A stretch of DNA of 64,000 bases from Moraxellaceae bacterium (GCA_030680295.1 JAUXVU010000018.1:1-64000); one strand, 5' to 3'; shown: positions 16,624-27,028, numbered from the stretch's first letter. The notes: generated from the sequence alone by a model not told the origin. Made by a program: numbers and translations.

Positions 16624-17415
16624 TTAGCTGCCAATAATGGCGCTAACACCACCATCTACCGCTAAAATCTGCCCTGTGATGTGCTTGCCGGCGGCACTGG
16701 CAAATAATAGGGCAGCGCCTTTTAAGTCATCATCATCGCCCAAACGTTGCAACGGCACGTTGCGGCGCATGGCATCTTCGCCCACTGAGTCAATCAAGCC
16801 TTTTGACATTTTGCTAGGGAAAAAGCCCGGTGCAATGGCGTTAACGGTGATGCCGTAGTGTCCCCATTCGCCAGCTAAGGCACGAGTGAAGTTAACAACG
16901 GCGCCTTTGCTGGTGTTGTAGGCAATGGTTTTCATAAATGCCGGGTTGCCGGCTAGGCCTGCAATCGATGCAATATTAATAATGCGACCTTGTTTGCGCG
17001 GAATCATGCTGGTCTGGGCCACGGCCTGCGCTAATAAAAAATAACCACGAACGTTTAGGTCCATGACCTTGTCCCAAGCTTTAGCCGAATGAGTTTCGGC
17101 AGCTTCGCCCCAGCTAGCGCCGGCGTTATTTACCAAAATATCAATATCGCCTAAATACGTGGCGGCGGCCTGACATAGCGCGGTGATGTCTTCTTCTTTG
17201 GCCGCATCGGCGGCAAACCATTGTGCGGTAATGCCTTTATCGTGCAGATGTTGGCAGGAGGCGATTAAGTCTTCTTCTTTACGTGAACTGATCATGATTT
17301 TGGCGCCAGCCTGACCTAAGGCTTCAGCAATTTGTAGACCGAGTCCGCGTGAGCCGCCAGTAATCAGTGCGGTTTTACCGCATAAATTGAATAGTTCGAG
17401 TGCGCTTGTTGTCAT
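16624..17415 (-). CDS. SDR-family oxidoreductase
   Basis: The 263-residue protein has the NAD(P) motif TGGSRGLG, NNAG, and the catalytic Ser-Tyr-Lys set with YNTSK. The C-terminal VDGGVSAI is standard for classical SDRs of the FabG/gluconate-dehydrogenase kind. I start at ATG 17415, eight bases after GGAG, rather than GTG 17427. It lies tail-to-tail with fpr. The substrate cannot be read from sequence. Confidence 0.85.
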   Translation of the reverse strand: MTTSALELFNLCGKTALITGGSRGLGLQIAEALGQAGAKIMISSRKEEDLIASCQHLHDKGITAQWFAADAAKEEDITALCQAAATYLGDIDILVNNAGASWGEAAETHSAKAWDKVMDLNVRGYFLLAQAVAQTSMIPRKQGRIINIASIAGLAGNPAFMKTIAYNTSKGAVVNFTRALAGEWGHYGITVNAIAPGFFPSKMSKGLIDSVGEDAMRRNVPLQRLGDDDDLKGAALLFASAAGKHITGQILAVDGGVSAIIGS

Positions 17416-17441
17416 TGTTATCTCCACCGTTTTGCTTTGAA

Positions 17442-17470
17442 AAAAAGCCCCGCAAGGTGCGGGGCTTTTT
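17442..17470 (-). terminator. Bidirectional Rho-independent terminator
   Basis: AAAAAGCCCCGC (17442-17453) and GCGGGGCTTTTT (17459-17470) form a 12-bp stem with a five-base loop and a T-tract on both strands. It ends transcription of the 603-residue exported protein gene before the SDR gene. Confidence 0.93.
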
Positions 17471-17497
17471 CAATCACTAAACTAACCTTAGTTCAAA

Positions 17498-19309
17498 TTA
17501 CTGAGGCAGTTCAACTCCTTCAGGCAATTCAAAGCCGGGGATGCCGACGCCGCCTTCACCACCTACCAGTGCTTGGATGCCGGCAATCATGCTTTGCAAG
17601 TCACCCAAGTTAGGTGCTTTTGGCGGAATGGACAATGTGGGTAGTGTGCCAGCGATGGCGTAGTCAGTAGCAAACACGCTGTTTGTGCCTTCTACACGCT
17701 CATCACTCAACACATACTCACCGGCTGGCACGTCATAGTAGAACGTAGCAGGGCTTGATTTCAGCGCTTCGGCCGCAGCACCAGCTGGCACTTGTGAACC
17801 GATACCAGGCAGTGAGCCGATAACGTTATCAATGGCTCTGCCTACCGTTTCGGTACCAATATTGTGCCAGCGAACAGCCATGATATTGATTTTACCGGCA
17901 CGGACTTCATCCACGCGGTAACCAGCGGTAACACCTAAGCGACTATCGACCAACGACAGTGGGTTCAGTGACTGACCATTTAAGCTACCGCTAAACGATG
18001 CTGGTATTGGCAATGGAGAGCTAGGTGTTTCGTCACTTGCTGCAACACGACGAACATCCAAGTTGCCTTGACGCAGTGCAGATAAAAGTGGGCCTAAAAT
18101 ACGGCTGGTGCCAACATCAGCTAATGAGCCTTCGCTGACTTGTGCGCCATAGAAGTTCACTTTAGGTGCTTGTGTGGACAGATCGGCTAAACCAGTGCCT
18201 GGCACCAGTGCTTCTAAGCCTGGGACTTGAGCAAATGGGCTGGCCGCCGTGGCTTCGCGTGGTTTTTGTGAGTGTAGCGTACCCAACGCGTCATACACCA
18301 CTTGGAACAAGTCCATGGCGGTTGCGCGAGTTGGGAACTGACCGGCATTGAGTGGGTAGGCAAACGTGTAGCTGGCATCACGTGCCAACACTTTGTCATT
18401 GTTTGTCGTGCTTGTGGTGATGCTGATATTGGAACAACGACCTAAGGTGACACGAGTACAGGTGGTAGTGAGTGCGATCGAAATGGACAACGGTGCCTGA
18501 ATAACAATCACGTCATTAACCGTATGTTGATCCAGAGCCGTGGCAATTACAGCGTCTACGTCGGTGGTGTTGGTGATAGTGAAATTGCGTCCTACTGTCA
18601 TGCCTGTAGTTACTAGTGGTGTGAAAGGTTCGCCAGTAGTGACGGTACCATTATTAATTTTCACATAGTCAGAAATGACACGAACATTGTGTGGTAACAC
18701 CCAAGGGCCTAGATCGGGCACAGCATATGATGCAACTAAGTACGACACGGTGGTGCCAATACCATAAATGGTAAAGATATCGTTTAGTGAAGGTACGCCA
18801 CCATTGCTGGGGACAAACGGAATGGGCAGCTCAGGCAGACGATCAGTTGGCATTTCACCTGCGCCAGCCGAAGCTAGTGTGCCCATCAAGAAGCGAGTCA
18901 GGCTTTCTGACATTTCACCCATTTCTGGGGTGCCGGCTTCACCATTTTCTGCCCCAAAATCACGTAAGAATTTTAGTACTTCTAAGGAAAGCGGTGCGGG
19001 CAGTTGCTCACCCATAATTAATGCCGTTAATGTAGCGGCGGCTTCTTCTGGACTCAGAATTGATAGACCATCCAGCGGACTTTCAGTATCACCGGTTGGT
19101 AATCCGGGCAGCGCATCAGGTGCTGCTGGCGGCTGAATACCAGCGAGTGGTGATTGTGCAAACAGGCTTTGGAATGAACTGGCTAGGCTAGTGAGCGGTG
19201 AGGTGATACTGCTAGGCAGTGGAAGTTGACCAAAGTTAAAACCGGCAAAGGCGATAGCTGCTGCGCCTCCGGTCACAATAACAGCACTTTTGATTTTTTT
19301 TGCGTGCAT
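17498..19309 (-). CDS. Large exported protein of unknown function
   Basis: I do not recognise this 603-residue protein. Residues 1-25 look like a signal peptide (basic KKIK then a hydrophobic stretch with AAAIAFAG). The next 140 residues are Pro/Ala/Leu-rich with low complexity. The centre is Thr/Val/Ile-rich beta-like sequence with two close Cys (TTTCTRVTLGRC). The tail is Pro/Gly-rich (GGEGGVGIPGFELPEGVELP). There are no transmembrane helices after the signal. The gene is monocistronic, ended by a strong terminator. It could be a secreted or outer-surface adhesin-like or matrix protein. Confidence 0.75.
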   Translation of the reverse strand: MHAKKIKSAVIVTGGAAAIAFAGFNFGQLPLPSSITSPLTSLASSFQSLFAQSPLAGIQPPAAPDALPGLPTGDTESPLDGLSILSPEEAAATLTALIMGEQLPAPLSLEVLKFLRDFGAENGEAGTPEMGEMSESLTRFLMGTLASAGAGEMPTDRLPELPIPFVPSNGGVPSLNDIFTIYGIGTTVSYLVASYAVPDLGPWVLPHNVRVISDYVKINNGTVTTGEPFTPLVTTGMTVGRNFTITNTTDVDAVIATALDQHTVNDVIVIQAPLSISIALTTTCTRVTLGRCSNISITTSTTNNDKVLARDASYTFAYPLNAGQFPTRATAMDLFQVVYDALGTLHSQKPREATAASPFAQVPGLEALVPGTGLADLSTQAPKVNFYGAQVSEGSLADVGTSRILGPLLSALRQGNLDVRRVAASDETPSSPLPIPASFSGSLNGQSLNPLSLVDSRLGVTAGYRVDEVRAGKINIMAVRWHNIGTETVGRAIDNVIGSLPGIGSQVPAGAAAEALKSSPATFYYDVPAGEYVLSDERVEGTNSVFATDYAIAGTLPTLSIPPKAPNLGDLQSMIAGIQALVGGEGGVGIPGFELPEGVELPQ

Positions 19310-19576
19310 GATGAGATCTCTTTATTGATAAGGGCGCGGTGTAAGCCTGTAAGCTAAAACTCGCTGATGACAGGTTGTTGACAATTAAATACAAGTCGTT
19401 ACAAAAACACTACTTATGTTGGTTATTTATTATGCGTTTTGGCTGTCACCGATCCATTCAAAACAACCGTTGGTCGTTATGAGCCAATTATAAGTAAACC
19501 AAATGCAGTCACTGTAAGGCTTTGTGGGGCGCCCTCATCTATTGTTAGACTGCCTAAAACAAGAGAGGAATTGTGT

Positions 19577-20485
19577 ATGTTGAGTTGGTTGCCAAGCCCT
19601 ATTTTGGGAACGGTTTTGATGTTTATACTGATTCTGAACACTTTATTTTGGTGTTTCTTTTTATTCTTGTTGGTGATTATAAAAGTACTTGTGCCCGTGG
19701 CTGGTTTTCGCCGCTGGGTATCATTGGGTTTGACTTGGGTTGCTCAGTCGTGGGCTAGCTGCAATACGATATCAATTAAATACTTGCTGAACGTGCATTG
19801 GGATATTCGTTTGCCGGAGGGTATTGACCCTAATGGTCAGTATTTGGCCTGTGCCAACCACCGCAGCTGGAACGATATTGTCGCCCTCATGTTTGCCTTT
19901 GGCCGTCGCGCCCCATTTTTTAAGTTTTTCCTAAAACAAGAGCTAATTTGGGTGCCGATTTTGGGTGTGGCTTGGTGGGCGCTGGATTATCCTTTTATGA
20001 AGCGTTATAGCCGTGAGGAAATTGCCCGCAACCCTGAGCTGAAGGGCAAAGACATGGAAACCACGCGCAAGGCCTGTGAAAAGTTTATTGATCAGCCAGT
20101 AATGGTGTTGAACTTTTTAGAGGGTACGCGCTTTGCACCAGCCAAACACGCTGCCCAGCAGTCACCTTTCGAACATTTGTTAAAGCCTAAGTCTGGTGGT
20201 TTAGCGTTTGCTACGGCTGCCTTTGGTGAGCGAGTAAATGCCTTGGTTAACATCACCATTGCCTATCCTTCCGGCACCGGTGGCTTGTGGAGCTTATTAT
20301 CGGGCCAGGTGAAAGAAGTGGTTGTTCATGCCGAGACCATCACCATTCCACATGAGTTTTATGTCGGTGACTATGAAAATGATGCCGATTTCCGTCAGCG
20401 TTATCAGGCTTGGGTATCGAGTTTATGGACTGAGAAAGACCAGCAAATTGCACAAATTCTAGCAACATATAAGGACGCTCAATGA
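19577..20485 (+). CDS. PlsC-type acyltransferase
   Basis: From ATG 19577, preceded by GAGAGGA, the protein has 302 residues. Two N-terminal hydrophobic helices precede the acyltransferase motifs NHRSWND (H-x4-D) and FLEGTRF. The pattern resembles the YihG/LCLAT1-like lysophospholipid acyltransferases. The longer open frame from 19439 lacks a ribosome site. It overlaps the next gene by four bases, so lipid remodelling and the MEST-like hydrolase are probably linked. Confidence 0.85.
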   Translation: MLSWLPSPILGTVLMFILILNTLFWCFFLFLLVIIKVLVPVAGFRRWVSLGLTWVAQSWASCNTISIKYLLNVHWDIRLPEGIDPNGQYLACANHRSWNDIVALMFAFGRRAPFFKFFLKQELIWVPILGVAWWALDYPFMKRYSREEIARNPELKGKDMETTRKACEKFIDQPVMVLNFLEGTRFAPAKHAAQQSPFEHLLKPKSGGLAFATAAFGERVNALVNITIAYPSGTGGLWSLLSGQVKEVVVHAETITIPHEFYVGDYENDADFRQRYQAWVSSLWTEKDQQIAQILATYKDAQ

Positions 20486-21348
20486 CTTCACTTGCTGCTT
20501 GGCACACACGTGGTCAGTTTCATGACAGCATCGCAGGTCGTCTGTTTTATGTGCGTGAAGGCGAGGGCGAGCCACTGCTGATGTTGCACGGCTTTCCAAC
20601 ATCATCATGGGACTGGCATAAGGTGATTAACGAACTTGGCCAGCATTTTGATTGCATAGCGCCGGATAAGCTGGGTTATGGTTTTTCGGATAAACCTGAA
20701 TCTGCGGATTATTCGGTATCAGCACATTTGGATCGAATTTTACACTTGCTGGAGTCGTTGGGTTTGCAGCAGGTGTCGCTGTTAACACACGACAATGGCA
20801 ATAGCCTGACTCAGGAGTGGTTGGCTCGGCAGCTAAACAGCCCCAACGCCTTGCCAGTAAAGTTGACACGGGTGTGCTTTCTAAATGGCGGCCTGTTTCC
20901 TGAAACTCACCGTGCGCGCTTAGGGCAACGCCTATTGTTGAGCCCTGCGGGTCGTGTGCTGGCGTATGCCATGCCTAAACCACTGTTTATGCGTAGCATT
21001 GCGGAAGTGTTTGGCAAAAATACTCAACCTTCAGTGCTAGAACTCAATAGCTATTGGTTATTATTGAACCTGCAGCAGGGTCAGCGTTTGCTGCATCGAC
21101 ATATTCGTTATATTCGTGAACGTCAGCAGCAACGTGAGCGTTGGGTTGGTGGTTTGGTTAACACTGATGTGCCTTATTTTCTAATTGATGGTGTGCAAGA
21201 CCCAGTCTCTGGTGGACATATGGTGCAGCGTTATCGGCAGTTATTGCCAAAGCGTTTGGCAATCGAGTTGGATTGCGGCCATTTTCCACAAATGGAAAAA
21301 CCAAACGAGGTGGTAACAGCCATCCGTGAGCATTGGCAGTTGGTATAA
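20482..21348 (+). CDS. MEST-like alpha/beta hydrolase (Asp nucleophile)
   Basis: The 288-residue protein has the oxyanion motif HGFPTSSWDW, the nucleophile elbow HDNGNS with aspartate in place of serine, NGGLFPETHR, an ERWVGGL segment and the late DCGHFPQMEKP His. This set is that of mesoderm-specific-transcript (MEST/PEG1) relatives and of haloalkane dehalogenases/epoxide hydrolases, which use Asp as nucleophile. ATGA overlaps the acyltransferase stop. Esterase or epoxide hydrolase activity toward lipids is plausible; the substrate is unknown. Confidence 0.85.
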   Translation: MTSLAAWHTRGQFHDSIAGRLFYVREGEGEPLLMLHGFPTSSWDWHKVINELGQHFDCIAPDKLGYGFSDKPESADYSVSAHLDRILHLLESLGLQQVSLLTHDNGNSLTQEWLARQLNSPNALPVKLTRVCFLNGGLFPETHRARLGQRLLLSPAGRVLAYAMPKPLFMRSIAEVFGKNTQPSVLELNSYWLLLNLQQGQRLLHRHIRYIRERQQQRERWVGGLVNTDVPYFLIDGVQDPVSGGHMVQRYRQLLPKRLAIELDCGHFPQMEKPNEVVTAIREHWQLV

Positions 21349-21376
21349 ATTACTTTTCACAAGATAGGTGTGTTTT

Positions 21377-22465
21377 ATGTTGTCGTTGGAAACGATGTTT
21401 TTAGGCAATAGTTTGCAGGCGTGGGCAACGGCCATTGGCTTGGCGTTGATCATCAATGTGGTCATTGGTGTGGGCCGTTGGTGGGTATTGAAATACTTCG
21501 CGGTATTTGCAGCAAAAACACCGACAGGTTTCGATGATGCTTTTGTGGCCATGGCTCGGCAGACCAAGCAGTGGCTCGTATTTGGAGTCACTTTATTTGT
21601 TGGTACCAAGTATCTAGAGCTAGATACACGTGTAGCTGACTATTTTGTCAAAATTGCTACGATTGCTCTTTTCTTGCAAGTTGGCTTGTGGTTATCCGCG
21701 GGCATGAACTTCTGGGTTAATCGCTACCGTCATAACAGCATGAACACGGATGCTGCTGCCACCACGAGCTTGGCGGCGTTTAGTTTTGTCGGCAAAATGG
21801 TGCTGTGGAGCCTTGTGCTCATGCTCATGCTCAGTAATTTGGGCATTGATGTCACGGCCTTGGTTGCGGGCTTGGGTGTGGGTGGTATTGCGATTGCTTT
21901 AGCCGCGCAGAATATCTTGGGCGACTTATTTGCTAGCCTATCGATTGTTATTGATAAGCCATTTGTGGTCGGTGACTTTATTGAAGTCGATAGCTTCATT
22001 GGTACTGTTGAACATGTGGGTTTGAAAACCACACGTATTCGCAGTAATACCGGTGAGCAGATTGTGATCTCCAACGGTGACTTACTGAAAACGCGCATTC
22101 GTAACTACAAGCGCATGGCAGAGCGCCGTATTTTGTTCCGTTTTGGAGTGATCTACCAAACACCAACTGAGAAGCTCAAAGCGATTCCACAGCTGGTGCA
22201 AAAAATTGTGGATGACCTAGAAGTGACTCGTTTTGATCGCGCCCATTTTGTGCAATTTGGTGACTCGTCGTTAGATTTTGAGGTGGTGTACTGGATGTTA
22301 GATCCAGATTTTGTTGCCTTCCGTAATGCACAGCAGGAAATCAATTTGCAGTTGTTTGATCGCTTCAGCAAAGAAGGAATTGATTTTGCCTACCCAACAC
22401 AAACATTATTTGTGGAAAAGTTAGGCAGTGATGCGGCTACTGACGCAGCCGCTACCGCTTCTTAA
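21377..22465 (+). CDS. MscS-family mechanosensitive channel
   Basis: The 362-residue protein has four to five N-terminal hydrophobic helices. The MscS core follows: the pore-lining Gly/Ala-rich helix GLGVGGIAIALAAQNILGDLFAS, then the beta domain with VGDFIEV and the upper-vestibule region ISNGDLLKTRIRNYKR. It releases osmolytes on hypo-osmotic shock. I use ATG 21377 rather than the GTG three codons earlier. It follows the hydrolase by 28 bases. Confidence 0.9.
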   Translation: MLSLETMFLGNSLQAWATAIGLALIINVVIGVGRWWVLKYFAVFAAKTPTGFDDAFVAMARQTKQWLVFGVTLFVGTKYLELDTRVADYFVKIATIALFLQVGLWLSAGMNFWVNRYRHNSMNTDAAATTSLAAFSFVGKMVLWSLVLMLMLSNLGIDVTALVAGLGVGGIAIALAAQNILGDLFASLSIVIDKPFVVGDFIEVDSFIGTVEHVGLKTTRIRSNTGEQIVISNGDLLKTRIRNYKRMAERRILFRFGVIYQTPTEKLKAIPQLVQKIVDDLEVTRFDRAHFVQFGDSSLDFEVVYWMLDPDFVAFRNAQQEINLQLFDRFSKEGIDFAYPTQTLFVEKLGSDAATDAAATAS

Positions 22466-23313
22466 ACTAAATGTTTGGCATGATGGGCTAAGTGATCGGC
22501 CATGAAGCTACTAATAAAATAGTAGCCATGGTCGTAGCCCGCATGTCGTCTTAGCTGCAACGACTGACCTGCCGCTTGGCAAGTACTCTCCAGTTTATCC
22601 GTGCTTAATTGCTCTGCTAAAAATTGATCAGCCAAACCTTGGTCGACCAATAGGGGCGGGCAGCGTTTGCCTGCAGCTATCAAGGCACAACTGTCATGCG
22701 CTGCCCATGCGCTGCGGTCATCACCCAAATAACCAGCAAACGCTTTATGTCCCCATGGGCAGTCCATGGGCGCCGCGATGGGTGCAAAAGCTGACACTGA
22801 GTGGAATTTATCCGGATGTTTTAATGCCAGTGTGATGGCGCCATGACCACCCATGGAGTGGCCAAAAATGCCAACGCGTCGTGCATCAGCAGGAAACTGA
22901 GCCAGTACCAAGGTCAGCAATTCACTGGTGATATAACTTTCCATACGGTAATGCTTAGACCAAGGTGCTTCTGTTGCATCTAGATAGAAACCTGCACCCA
23001 CGCCAAAGTCCCAATGGCTATTATCACCATCAATATTGGCACCGCGTGGACTGGTATCGGGGCTGACTAAAATCAGACCTAACTCTGCTGCTAAGCGTTG
23101 AGCACCTGCCTTAATCATGAAGGTTTCTTCGTTACAGGTAAGGCCAGCGAGGTAAAACAATACTGGTCGTTTTTCTGGTTTTTCACCCGTACATACCGGG
23201 GGCAAAAACACGGAAAAACGCATGGCTAAACCAATCACCGTGGACTCGTGCTCAAGGTAGATTTGCTGCCCGTCAAAGCAGCGGTGTGAACTGCGAGTGG
23301 TTAACACGGTCAT
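22462..23313 (-). CDS. fghA: S-formylglutathione hydrolase
   Basis: The 283-residue esterase has GHSMGGHGA with the nucleophilic serine, and the late His in GYDHGYYF. It hydrolyses S-formylglutathione to formate and glutathione, the second step of formaldehyde detoxification. It begins two bases after frmA and completes that operon. The last bases overlap the end of the convergent mscS gene by four. Confidence 0.95.
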   Translation of the reverse strand: MTVLTTRSSHRCFDGQQIYLEHESTVIGLAMRFSVFLPPVCTGEKPEKRPVLFYLAGLTCNEETFMIKAGAQRLAAELGLILVSPDTSPRGANIDGDNSHWDFGVGAGFYLDATEAPWSKHYRMESYITSELLTLVLAQFPADARRVGIFGHSMGGHGAITLALKHPDKFHSVSAFAPIAAPMDCPWGHKAFAGYLGDDRSAWAAHDSCALIAAGKRCPPLLVDQGLADQFLAEQLSTDKLESTCQAAGQSLQLRRHAGYDHGYYFISSFMADHLAHHAKHLV

Positions 23314-23315
23314 GG

Positions 23316-24422
23316 TTAAAACTCGACCACCGAACGTATGGACTCCCCAGCCTTCATCAAACGAAAGCCCTCGTTAATATCTTCGAGTTTGAGCTTGTGG
23401 GTGATGAGGGAGTCGATGTTAATTTTACCCTCCATGTACCAGTCGACAATCTTGGGCACATCGGTACGGCCGCGTGCGCCGCCAAAGGCAGAGCCTTCCC
23501 ATTTACGGCCTGTCACTAATTGGAAAGGACGGGTGCTGATCTCTGCGCCGGCTTCGGCCACACCAATAATGATGCTGCGTCCCCAGCCTTTGTGTGTGCA
23601 CTCCAGCGCATCACGCATGACTTGGGTGTTGCCAATGCACTCGAAGCTATAGTCGGCGCCACCATCGGTGAGTTGAATGATGGCATCAACAATATTGTCG
23701 TGATCTTTTGGGTTTAAGAAGTGGGTCATGCCAAATTCACGCGCTAATTTTTCACGCTCGGGGTTTAAATCAATACCAATGATTTTGCCGGCCCCCACCA
23801 TTTTGGCGCCTTGCACCACATTTAAACCAATGCCGCCAAGGCCGAACACAACCACGTTAGCACCGGCTTCAACTTTGGCGGTAAACAACACGGCACCAAG
23901 ACCAGTGGTGACACCGCAGCCGATATAACAAACTTTATCAAACGGGGCATCTTCACGAATTTTAGCTAAGGCAATTTCAGGCACGACAATGTAGTTGGAA
24001 AATGTTGATGTGCCCATGTAGTGAAACAGGTCCTGACCATTAAGCGAAAAGCGCGAAGTGGCATCCGGCATTAGGCCACGACCTTGGGTGCTGCGAATGG
24101 CTTGGCAGAGATTGGTTTTTTGTGACAAACAGAATTTGCATTCACGGCATTCTGGAGTGTAGAGCGGAATGACATGATCACCTTTACGTAGGGATTTCAC
24201 ACCTGGCCCAACATCAACCACAATCCCGGCACCTTCGTGGCCCAAAATAGCTGGAAACAAACCTTCGGGGTCGGCGCCTGACAAAGTGTAGTAGTCGGTG
24301 TGGCAAATGCCCGTGGCTTTTATTTCGACGAGTACTTCGCCCGCTTTGGGGCCGGCAAGATCAACCGTTTCAATGGTAAGGGGTTGGCCAGCTTTCCAAG
24401 CAACGGCGGCGCGAGTTTTCAT
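23316..24422 (-). CDS. frmA: S-(hydroxymethyl)glutathione dehydrogenase
   Basis: The 368-residue class III alcohol dehydrogenase has catalytic zinc ligands ([14 protein letters not shown]), the structural-zinc cysteines in [17 protein letters not shown] and the NAD fold FGLGGIGL. It oxidises S-hydroxymethylglutathione to S-formylglutathione. GGAG lies eight bases before the ATG. No FrmR regulator is adjacent; the divergent neighbour region belongs to a LysR gene oriented the same way. Confidence 0.95.
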   Translation of the reverse strand: MKTRAAVAWKAGQPLTIETVDLAGPKAGEVLVEIKATGICHTDYYTLSGADPEGLFPAILGHEGAGIVVDVGPGVKSLRKGDHVIPLYTPECRECKFCLSQKTNLCQAIRSTQGRGLMPDATSRFSLNGQDLFHYMGTSTFSNYIVVPEIALAKIREDAPFDKVCYIGCGVTTGLGAVLFTAKVEAGANVVVFGLGGIGLNVVQGAKMVGAGKIIGIDLNPEREKLAREFGMTHFLNPKDHDNIVDAIIQLTDGGADYSFECIGNTQVMRDALECTHKGWGRSIIIGVAEAGAEISTRPFQLVTGRKWEGSAFGGARGRTDVPKIVDWYMEGKINIDSLITHKLKLEDINEGFRLMKAGESIRSVVEF

Positions 24423-24495
24423 CAGGGTGCTCCAAGTGAGTTAGGCAGCTTAGGAACATAACAAGACCGTAAGCTGCCGTCACCGGAACAAGGCA

Positions 24496-25431
24496 TTATT
24501 TCGACAAAAGTGTGGTTTCGCCAAGTAGGAAAGCTTGGTTGGCACGTGCGCGTTCAGCCAAGTAACTGGCCACACCGGTGACCCGTTTTAATCGTCTTAG
24601 GTCTTCACCATAAGACATCCAAAATTGGCGAATCACCGACAAATCATTTGCCAATACCGGCACTAAGCGTTTGTCATCAGCGACGATGAAGTCAGGCAAA
24701 AAGGCCAATGCGCGACCTTGCAAGGCGGCTTGATGTTGTGCCAACACACTGGTGCTGCGCAGTGGGCTATGGGCATTGGGTAGGGCCTCATCTAGGTAAA
24801 GCAGCTGTGCACTAAAGGCCAAGTCCGGCACATAGTTAATAAAACGATGACCGTTTAAGTCTTCGCGTTTTTGAATGGGCGGGTGTTGGTTTAAATATTC
24901 TGGCGTTGCGTATAAGGACAGTTTGTAGTCACACAGTTTGCTGCAAACATAGGGCCCACGTGCAGGACGTTCTAGGGTAATGGCAATGTCGGCTTCTCGC
25001 CGTGACAAGCTGATGAAGTGCGGCACGGGTAGCACATCAATAGCGATATTGGGGTATTGGTTTTGAAAGGCCACCATCTGAGGGATCACAAAGTAGCTGC
25101 CAAAGGCTTCGGTGCAACCAATACGCACCAGGCCCGAGAGTGCGCTGCCGGTGCCTGATACCTGTTCACAGGCGGCCTGCATGGCACCTTCCATGGCTTC
25201 GGCATGGCTCACTAGGTGCTGGCCATCTAGCGTGAGCGTGAAGCCAGTGCTGCGCGACTTATCAAATAACAACGCCCCCATGGCTTCTTCTAGGGCACGA
25301 ATCCGCCTAGCAACAGTGGTGTAATCCACATTAAGTCGCCGGGCAGCCGCACTGGCGGTTCCAGCTCGTGCAACCTCTAAGAAGATGCGAAGATCATTCC
25401 AGTCCGGCGTTTTATTAGTGTTTTTTTGCAT
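24496..25431 (-). CDS. LysR-family transcriptional regulator
   Basis: The 311-residue protein has an N-terminal winged HTH (about 10-70, WNDLRIFLEVARAGTASAAA) and a substrate-binding domain. It is divergent from the mmsA operon over a 91-base gap with a perfect palindrome, so it most likely controls that valine/isobutyrate pathway. In Pseudomonas mmsAB is run by the AraC protein MmsR, so this is a different regulator type. Confidence 0.85.
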   Translation of the reverse strand: MQKNTNKTPDWNDLRIFLEVARAGTASAAARRLNVDYTTVARRIRALEEAMGALLFDKSRSTGFTLTLDGQHLVSHAEAMEGAMQAACEQVSGTGSALSGLVRIGCTEAFGSYFVIPQMVAFQNQYPNIAIDVLPVPHFISLSRREADIAITLERPARGPYVCSKLCDYKLSLYATPEYLNQHPPIQKREDLNGHRFINYVPDLAFSAQLLYLDEALPNAHSPLRSTSVLAQHQAALQGRALAFLPDFIVADDKRLVPVLANDLSVIRQFWMSYGEDLRRLKRVTGVASYLAERARANQAFLLGETTLLSK

Positions 25432-25445
25432 ATCAAATAAGAAAT

Positions 25446-25461
25446 ATTATGAGTTCATAAT
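25446..25461. promoter_or_regulatory. Palindromic operator between LysR gene and mmsA
   Basis: ATTATGA (25446-25452) and TCATAAT (25455-25461) are perfect reverse complements around GT, 15 bases upstream of the LysR start. The position and symmetry fit the autorepression/recognition site of the LysR regulator. Confidence 0.55.
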
Positions 25462-25522
25462 GCATTTTAACCTATGTATGCTGACTGTTATGGCTAATTC
25501 CCTCATATAAAGGTTGATTCTC

Positions 25523-27028
25523 ATGACGTTAACTACTGTCCCTACCGTCAAGCTATTGATTAATGGCGAGTTTATTGAGTCAAAAACGACACAATGGCGT
25601 GATGTGATTAACCCGGCAACACAACAGGTGTTGGCTCGTGTGCCGTTAGCGACTGCAGATGAGTTGGCCGCGGCTGTAGCCAGTGCCAAAGAAGCGTTTA
25701 AAACCTGGCGCAAAACGCCGATTGGCGCCCGTGCTCGTATTTTCCTGAAATACCAACAACTGATTCGTGAAAACATGGCCGAAGTGGCCGCCATTTTGAC
25801 TGCCGAGCAGGGTAAAACTCTGCCGGATGCCGAAGGCGATATTTTCCGTGGTTTAGAAGTGGTTGAGCACGCCGCTAATATTGGCACGCTGCAAATGGGC
25901 GAGATGGCTAATAACGTTGCGGGTGGTGTTGATACCTATACCTTGCAGCAGCCTTTAGGCGTTTGTGCTGGTATCACCCCGTTTAATTTCCCGGCCATGA
26001 TTCCATTGTGGATGTTCCCGATGGCCATTGCCTGCGGTAACACCTTTGTTTTAAAGCCATCCGAACAAGACCCGATGAGCACCATGCGTTTAGTGGAGCT
26101 AGCGGTGGAAGCGGGTATTCCGGCGGGTGTGCTGAACGTGGTGCATGGCGCCGAAGACGTGGTTAATGGCCTGTGTGATCACCCCGACATTAAAGCGATC
26201 TCTTTTGTGGGCTCTACCCGTGTCGGCACGCATGTCTATAATCGTGCAACGCTGGCTGGTAAACGCGCCCAGTGCATGATGGGTGCTAAAAACCATGTGG
26301 TGGTATTGCCAGACGCGCCCAAAGAACAAACCTTAAATGCCTTAGTCGGAGCCGGTTTTGGCGCTGCAGGTCAGCGTTGCATGGCCTCATCGGTGGTGGT
26401 GTTAGTAGGGCAGGCACGTGAGTGGATTGATGAAATTGCTCAGCGTGCGACCACACTTGCGGTTGGTGCGGGTCATGAAAAAGGCGTAGAAATTGGCCCC
26501 GTGATTTCCTGTGCAGCGCGCTCACGTATTGAAAGCCTGATTGCGACGGGTGTTGAGGACGGCGCGCGCTTAGTGCTGGATGGTCGCAACCCGAAGGTGC
26601 CGGGTTATGAGGATGGCAACTTTGTTGGGCCAACACTATTCGCGGGTGTAAAGCCCGGCATGCGCATTTATGACCAAGAAATTTTTGGCCCGGTGCTGTG
26701 CATTGTTGAAGTCGATACCTTAGATGAAGCCATAACACTGATTAACGCCAACCCCAATGGTAATGGCACGGGTATTTTTACTCGCTCTGGTGGTGCAGCT
26801 CGCCATTTCCAAGAAGAAATTGATGTCGGTCAGGTCGGTATTAATGTGCCGATTCCGGTGCCAGTACCACTGTTTTCTTTTACCGGATCACGCGGATCCA
26901 AGCTGGGCGACTTAGGCCCCTATGGCAAACAAGTGGTGATGTTCTACACCCAAACTAAAACCATCACCACCCGTTGGTTTGACGAAGATGCCGTAAGCAC
27001 CGTCAACACTACTATCAGCATGCGTTAA
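25523..27028 (+). CDS. mmsA: Methylmalonate-semialdehyde dehydrogenase (CoA-acylating)
   Basis: The 501-residue aldehyde dehydrogenase has the catalytic Cys in [11 protein letters not shown], the NAD-binding SFVGSTRVG and the MmsA-specific [18 protein letters not shown] and [18 protein letters not shown]. It converts methylmalonate semialdehyde to propionyl-CoA in valine catabolism. I start at ATG 25523, nine bases after AAAGG. It is first in a four-gene run. Confidence 0.95.
   Translation: MTLTTVPTVKLLINGEFIESKTTQWRDVINPATQQVLARVPLATADELAAAVASAKEAFKTWRKTPIGARARIFLKYQQLIRENMAEVAAILTAEQGKTLPDAEGDIFRGLEVVEHAANIGTLQMGEMANNVAGGVDTYTLQQPLGVCAGITPFNFPAMIPLWMFPMAIACGNTFVLKPSEQDPMSTMRLVELAVEAGIPAGVLNVVHGAEDVVNGLCDHPDIKAISFVGSTRVGTHVYNRATLAGKRAQCMMGAKNHVVVLPDAPKEQTLNALVGAGFGAAGQRCMASSVVVLVGQAREWIDEIAQRATTLAVGAGHEKGVEIGPVISCAARSRIESLIATGVEDGARLVLDGRNPKVPGYEDGNFVGPTLFAGVKPGMRIYDQEIFGPVLCIVEVDTLDEAITLINANPNGNGTGIFTRSGGAARHFQEEIDVGQVGINVPIPVPVPLFSFTGSRGSKLGDLGPYGKQVVMFYTQTKTITTRWFDEDAVSTVNTTISMR

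Noticed and set aside
18166-19136. Plus-strand frames across the 603-residue exported protein
   Set aside because: The minus strand has a continuous frame with signal peptide, ribosome site and terminator; the others are short.
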